64,000 nucleotides of DNA from Chloroflexota bacterium (GTDB lineage: Bacteria; Chloroflexota; Chloroflexia; Chloroflexales; Roseiflexaceae). A program made the position numbers and the translations under genes. Numbering within the stretch: the first letter of the stretch is position 1; each line of letters starts with the position of its first letter. The stretch is from assembly GCA_013388755.1 (NCBI GenBank), contig JACAEQ010000057.1, forward strand, positions 17,142-81,141. Reading direction: 5' to 3'. A model generated the notes under the pieces. The model searched no databases and was not told the origin of the DNA. It worked only from the letters and a program-made list of their open reading frames with translations. Of this stretch, positions 63,529 to 64,000 are shown in pieces.

Positions 63529-63557
63529 TTGACAGGCATTCGTGGCTGGCGTATAAT
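63529..63557 (+). promoter_or_regulatory. perfect consensus promoter of the tRNA-Tyr/tRNA-Thr/tuf operon
   Basis: TTGACA (63529-63534), a 17-bp spacer and TATAAT (63552-63557). Both hexamers and the spacing are ideal, as expected for stable RNA genes. Its -35 is 7 bp from the -35 of the divergent regulator promoter. Confidence 0.85.
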
Positions 63558-63594
63558 ACCAACCCACCGCAGGTAGCGGTTTTGATGTGTCGGC

Positions 63595-63680
63595 GGGTCG
63601 GTACCGAAGTGGCCAACCGGGGCAGACTGTAAATCTGCTGGCTTACGCCTTCGCTGGTTCGAATCCAGCCCGGCCCACCA
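63595..63680 (+). tRNA. tRNA-Tyr (anticodon GTA)
   Basis: 86 nt with encoded CCA. The acceptor stem is GGGTCGG paired with CCGGCCC. The anticodon GTA is at 63629-63631 within CAGACTGTAAATCTG. A long variable arm (class II) and the T-loop GGTTCGAATCC are as in bacterial tRNA-Tyr. Confidence 0.95.
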
Positions 63681-63683
63681 GCC

Positions 63684-63757
63684 AATTGAGAATGCGGAAT
63701 TGAGAGCGGGAAGTCCGTGAGCGGAAGCATACCCATCTCGATTCAGCATTCTCAATT
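63684..63757. repeat. 12-bp inverted repeat in the tRNA spacer
   Basis: AATTGAGAATGC (63684-63695) and GCATTCTCAATT (63746-63757) are perfectly complementary and fill most of the 90-bp gap between the two tRNAs. It may guide processing of the tRNA precursor or be a short inserted element. Confidence 0.55.
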
Positions 63758-63770
63758 CTTGTGTTGATAT

Positions 63771-63846
63771 GCCCATGTAGCTCAGCAGGTAGAGCACGTC
63801 TTTGGTAAAGACGAGGTCACGGGTTCGAGTCCCGTCATGGGCTCCA
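63771..63846 (+). tRNA. tRNA-Thr (anticodon GGT)
   Basis: 76 nt with encoded CCA. The acceptor stem is GCCCATG paired with CATGGGC. The anticodon GGT is at 63804-63806. The T-loop GGTTCGAGTCC is normal. It precedes tuf by 52 bp, the familiar tRNA-tuf arrangement. Confidence 0.95.
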
Positions 63847-63874
63847 TTATCTATCGTGGCAGCGCCACACCTGA

Positions 63875-64000
<126 letters not shown>

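Overview
The window is GC-rich bacterial chromosome packed with ordinary single-copy genes. It has no phage, no CRISPR array and no intact transposase. The gene set is a NAD-reducing Hox hydrogenase, a CrtI-type carotenoid desaturase, protoglobin, GH13 and GH127 enzymes, SARP/BTAD regulation and tRNA-Tyr/tRNA-Thr/tuf. Together with short dispersed repeats, it fits a filamentous Chloroflexota of the class Chloroflexia (Roseiflexus/Kouleothrix-like). That placement is an inference from gene content; no rRNA is present to confirm it.

Layout. 0.5-4.1 kb (+): a four-gene phosphonate/phosphite-type ABC importer (phnD-phnC-phnE-phnE). 12.2-4.4 kb (-): hoxE-F-U-Y-H-W, followed on the same strand by an iron alcohol dehydrogenase and a protoglobin fused to a MoaD/ThiS-like domain, apparently one unit. 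12.5-15.4 kb (+): a large membrane protein with two VWA domains. 15.4-19.1 kb: a repeat mosaic, a GH127-like enzyme (-), a candidate small RNA, a small membrane protein, a complete MITE and a possible galK remnant. 19.1-24.9 kb: a PdeM-like phosphoesterase, a DAO-type oxidase, a Bcp peroxiredoxin, a radical SAM protein, an inositol-phosphatase family enzyme, a lipoprotein and a YacP/NYN nuclease. 25-36 kb: a DUF4097 protein, a secreted golvesin-type protein, a 5'-nucleotidase-like HD protein, a GH13 glucosidase, a DUF4139 protein, a beta-lactamase-fold lipoprotein, a GalT/HIT-like protein and an HtrA protease.

36.6-43.1 kb (+): a REC-GAF-PAS-kinase-REC hybrid sensor, an eIF2B-like sugar-phosphate isomerase homologue, then three cell-envelope genes (membrane repeat protein, glucosaminidase-like, M23-like). 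43.4-50.3 kb (+): a coiled-coil protein, an FmdB zinc ribbon, cysE-cysS-prmA-rsmE and an S41 protease. 50.4-59.9 kb: a GT39-like mannosyltransferase-fold protein, crtI, an SDR-fold protein without its catalytic residues, a GT4 glycosyltransferase, uridine kinase, threonine dehydratase and small conserved proteins. 60-63.4 kb (-): a large ATPase/TPR/HEAT/BTAD regulator. 63.6-64 kb (+): tRNA-Tyr, tRNA-Thr and the start of tuf, driven by a consensus promoter.

The most notable points are: the Hox operon extended by a dehydrogenase and a protoglobin-MoaD fusion whose C-terminus lacks the Gly-Gly tail; an SDR that has lost Ser, Tyr and Lys together; an M23 protein lacking a zinc ligand; three families of short inverted-repeat elements (A, B, C), several of which sit exactly on stop codons; and back-to-back promoters between the BTAD regulator and the tRNA-tuf operon.
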